Of a stretch of DNA of 5,323 nt, positions 3,534 through 5,323 are shown piece after piece. The notes beneath the pieces are model-generated. The model saw nothing but the letters and a program-made list of their open reading frames with translations. It had not been told where the DNA came from and ran no database searches. The stretch spans positions 1-5,323 of the forward strand of contig JAGQGA010000410.1 in the NCBI GenBank assembly GCA_020432595.1, read 5' to 3'. Source of the DNA: Anaerolineales bacterium (GTDB taxonomy: Bacteria; Chloroflexota; Anaerolineae; Promineifilales; Promineifilaceae). Each line of letters begins with the position of its first letter. The stretch's first letter is position 1. The position numbers and the translations under genes are program-made.

Positions 3534-5323
3534 CTACCGCCGTACAACCGGCATATACATTTGCGTGATCTCAAACAGCCGCACTTGATCTAGGTGGAAG
3601 TTGCCTGTGCTGCCTTCCGGCATGGTAAAGCCATAGCCCCAGACCTCTGTCAGCGTTAAACCATCGTCGGGGGCACCGGCCGGCTGGCTGGTGCTGCGGC
3701 TAAACGCCTCAAACGGGATGTTGATCTTGCGCCAGCCAGTGAAGTCATCCACAAAGGTGGCCTCAAACCGCTCCGCCGTGTCCGCGGCCTGATAGACGCG
3801 CACATAATCCACCTTCATCTCCTGCGGGAAGACAATATTTTCGTCAATCGTCCCGCCGAAGTTGCCCCCGATTGCCATGTTGAGTAGTAGGAAGAAGTCA
3901 TGATTGTAGACCCACTCATTAGGGGCTACATCTGCAGGGATGGCATTGTGATAGTTGATGCCGTCTACAAACCAATGAATTTCGTCCGGCCCCCATTCAA
4001 TAGTGAAGGTGTGGTAATTGTTTGCCACGGGTTCACCCAGGTCATAGGTGTTACCGAACGACTGCCCGCCAGAGTAGCCGGGGCCGTGGAGCGTACCAAA
4101 GACCTCGTTAGGGATGCGGCTGACATATTCCATGATGTCAATCTCGCCCGACTGTGGCCAGTCAACCTCGCCAATGTCGGTGCCGAGTGCCCAGAAAGCA
4201 GGCCAGAGGCCGCCTTCGCCCGGCGGCACCAGCACACGTGCTTCGATGCGACCATATTCAAACTCTGCCTTGTGCCAGGAGATAAGCCGTGCTGAGGTAT
4301 ATTCACAAGGGCCATACCAACAAAGCAGGTCGTTTGTGGCTGGGTCTTCCTTGAGCAGGGAGATGACCATGTTGCCGTTGCCGTCGGTGGCGGCATTATC
4401 GGGGCTGTTGGTGTAGAACTGGGATTCGCTGTTGCCCCAGCCGATGATGCCGTTGAGCGAGCCATCGCCGATTTCGTGTGTCCAGACGTTGGGGTTCGGT
4501 GGCGTGCCCGCTGCTTCGTCAAATTCGTCGCTCCAAACCATTACCCAATCTTCGGCGGCCACGTCACTAGTGTTGGCGGCTTGGTTGTCCAGCAGATTGA
4601 CGGTCATCGTCTGGCCGCTGTTGCTGCCATAGAACCAGAAGCCAAGCCCATCTTGACCGCTCCAATCTTGCCCGTTGGCAAAGGTGCGTTCGAGGCCGGC
4701 CGACCCGCCTGTGGTGTCATAATCAACTGTCAGAACCTGCTCATACGCATCTTGGTACGGTAGTGCCAGAGAAGTCCCAGCCGCAACTTCGGTAACGGTA
4801 AGCTCTACCATGCCGCTGGTGGCAAACGGATGCCATCCTTCAAAGTCGTCGAGCAGCAGCGGGTTGGCGGCTTCGTCATCTACGATGGTGAGGAGGGCGC
4901 GGCGAACAAAGCCGAGGTTAGCGTTGGTGGCGTTGGCAAGGTTAACCATCACGCCAAGGTCACCGCTGTGTTTGCTGTCGTCGAGCGTTTCGACGGTAAA
5001 GCTCTTTTCTGTTTCACCGGGGGCGAAGGTGAGCGTGCCGCTGGTGGGCAGGTAGTCGCGGTCGGCAATGGCGTTGCTTTCGGCGGTGCGGTAATCTACG
5101 GTGACGGTTTCGGTGCTGGTGGTGGTGAGGCTGGCGGTAATAACGGCCGTTTTGCCCTCACCCACCGTGAAACTCGCCGCCGCAAACGCCACTTCTAGCG
5201 GTTTCGGTTCGGTCCCAGTGTTGCCATAAATTGCCACATCGTCAATGTAGTAATCCTGCGTCCCCATGTCCACCGAGCCAAAGCCACCAATCGCATAGCC
5301 ATGCACTTCAGTTAAATTCAGCC
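3534..5323 (-). CDS. Extracellular GH16 beta-glucanase (laminarinase type) with Calx-beta and split carbohydrate-binding domain (5'-partial)
   Basis: The frame is open to the window edge, so the true start and signal peptide are missing; a GTG at 5306 is an internal valine. Numbering from that valine, residues 1-30 are the end of a carbohydrate-binding domain and 38-145 are a Calx-beta domain (Phe-Thr-Val-x-Glu-Gly, Ala-x-x-Asp-Tyr, Thr-Leu-Thr-Phe-x-Pro-Gly-Glu, Ile-Val-Asp-Asp-Glu). Residues 150-244 are the first half of a CBM11/CIA30-like domain (Leu-Asp-Asp-Phe-Glu-Gly-Trp), about 254-506 the GH16 beta-jelly-roll, and 511-580 the second half of the binding domain. The catalytic motif Gly-Glu-Ile-Asp-Ile-Met-Glu (387-393) supplies nucleophile Glu388, Asp390 and acid/base Glu393. 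The extra Met before the last Glu is the beta-bulge form of laminarinases, so hydrolysis of beta-1,3- or mixed beta-1,3/1,4-glucan is expected. Trp-Pro-Ala-Phe-Trp-Ala-Leu-Gly and Asn-Met-Ala-Ile-Gly-Gly-Asn agree. The protein ends in Met-Tyr-Met-Pro-Val-Val-Arg-Arg. Confidence 0.93.
   Translation of the reverse strand, partial: LNLTEVHGYAIGGFGSVDMGTQDYYIDDVAIYGNTGTEPKPLEVAFAAASFTVGEGKTAVITASLTTTSTETVTVDYRTAESNAIADRDYLPTSGTLTFAPGETEKSFTVETLDDSKHSGDLGVMVNLANATNANLGFVRRALLTIVDDEAANPLLLDDFEGWHPFATSGMVELTVTEVAAGTSLALPYQDAYEQVLTVDYDTTGGSAGLERTFANGQDWSGQDGLGFWFYGSNSGQTMTVNLLDNQAANTSDVAAEDWVMVWSDEFDEAAGTPPNPNVWTHEIGDGSLNGIIGWGNSESQFYTNSPDNAATDGNGNMVISLLKEDPATNDLLCWYGPCEYTSARLISWHKAEFEYGRIEARVLVPPGEGGLWPAFWALGTDIGEVDWPQSGEIDIMEYVSRIPNEVFGTLHGPGYSGGQSFGNTYDLGEPVANNYHTFTIEWGPDEIHWFVDGINYHNAIPADVAPNEWVYNHDFFLLLNMAIGGNFGGTIDENIVFPQEMKVDYVRVYQAADTAERFEATFVDDFTGWRKINIPFEAFSRSTSQPAGAPDDGLTLTEVWGYGFTMPEGSTGNFHLDQVRLFEITQMYMPVVRR
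5142..5151. repeat. 10-bp palindrome AACGGCCGTT
   Basis: A perfect 10-bp palindrome inside the glucanase gene. On the coding strand it encodes Lys-Thr-Ala-Val (52-55) in the Calx-beta domain, in the same frame as the copies at 391-410, 1015-1028 and 1703-1718. Confidence 0.75.

Noticed and set aside
3383..3568. 61-codon plus-strand ORF between htpG and the glucanase gene
   Set aside because: It runs through the heptad hairpin and into the antisense of the glucanase C-terminus, and shows no recognisable protein features.
5304..5306. GTG as the start codon of the GH16 gene
   Set aside because: The frame stays open to the window edge and the residues on both sides belong to one binding-domain tail, so this GTG is an internal valine codon.

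Overview
The window holds three recognisable protein genes, the 3' tail of a fourth, and two structured intergenic regions. The base composition is GC-rich. The secreted multidomain glucanase with a Tyr-Met-Pro-Val-Val-Arg-Arg C-terminus, the heptad-repeat hairpins between genes and the recurrent ACGGCCGT palindrome all suggest a filamentous or heterotrophic member of the Chloroflexota (Anaerolineae/Ardenticatenia/Promineifilum-like). This placement rests on remembered family resemblance and could not be checked here. No mobile element, CRISPR array, tRNA or rRNA was seen.

Layout: 1-120 (+) is the last 39 codons of a gene ending in a fibronectin-III-like beta sandwich. 139-1248 (+) is a stand-alone MetE C-terminal-domain (YxjG/YxjH-type) methyltransferase with an intact zinc site. 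1245-1313 is a heptad-repeat hairpin joining two convergent genes; the TAG stop codons of both genes lie at its ends. 1310-3229 (-) is htpG (bacterial Hsp90), whose start is set by a good Shine-Dalgarno at 3235-3240. 3230-3471 is a non-coding htpG upstream region with a weak -10 candidate. 3472-3526 is a second heptad-repeat hairpin just after the glucanase stop. 3534-5323 (-) is a 5'-truncated extracellular GH16 beta-glucanase.

The genes do not form one pathway: methionine or one-carbon metabolism, protein folding and polysaccharide degradation sit side by side. The most notable points are: (i) the GH16 catalytic domain appears to be inserted into a loop of a CBM11/CIA30-like carbohydrate-binding domain whose two halves flank it; (ii) the tail of a second copy of that binding domain lies at the window edge; (iii) the octamer ACGGCCGT occurs six times, always inside genes, like a highly iterated palindrome; and (iv) two hairpins of unrelated sequence share one architecture of 7-bp units directly after stop codons, one of them with quadruplex-type G-runs on both strands.
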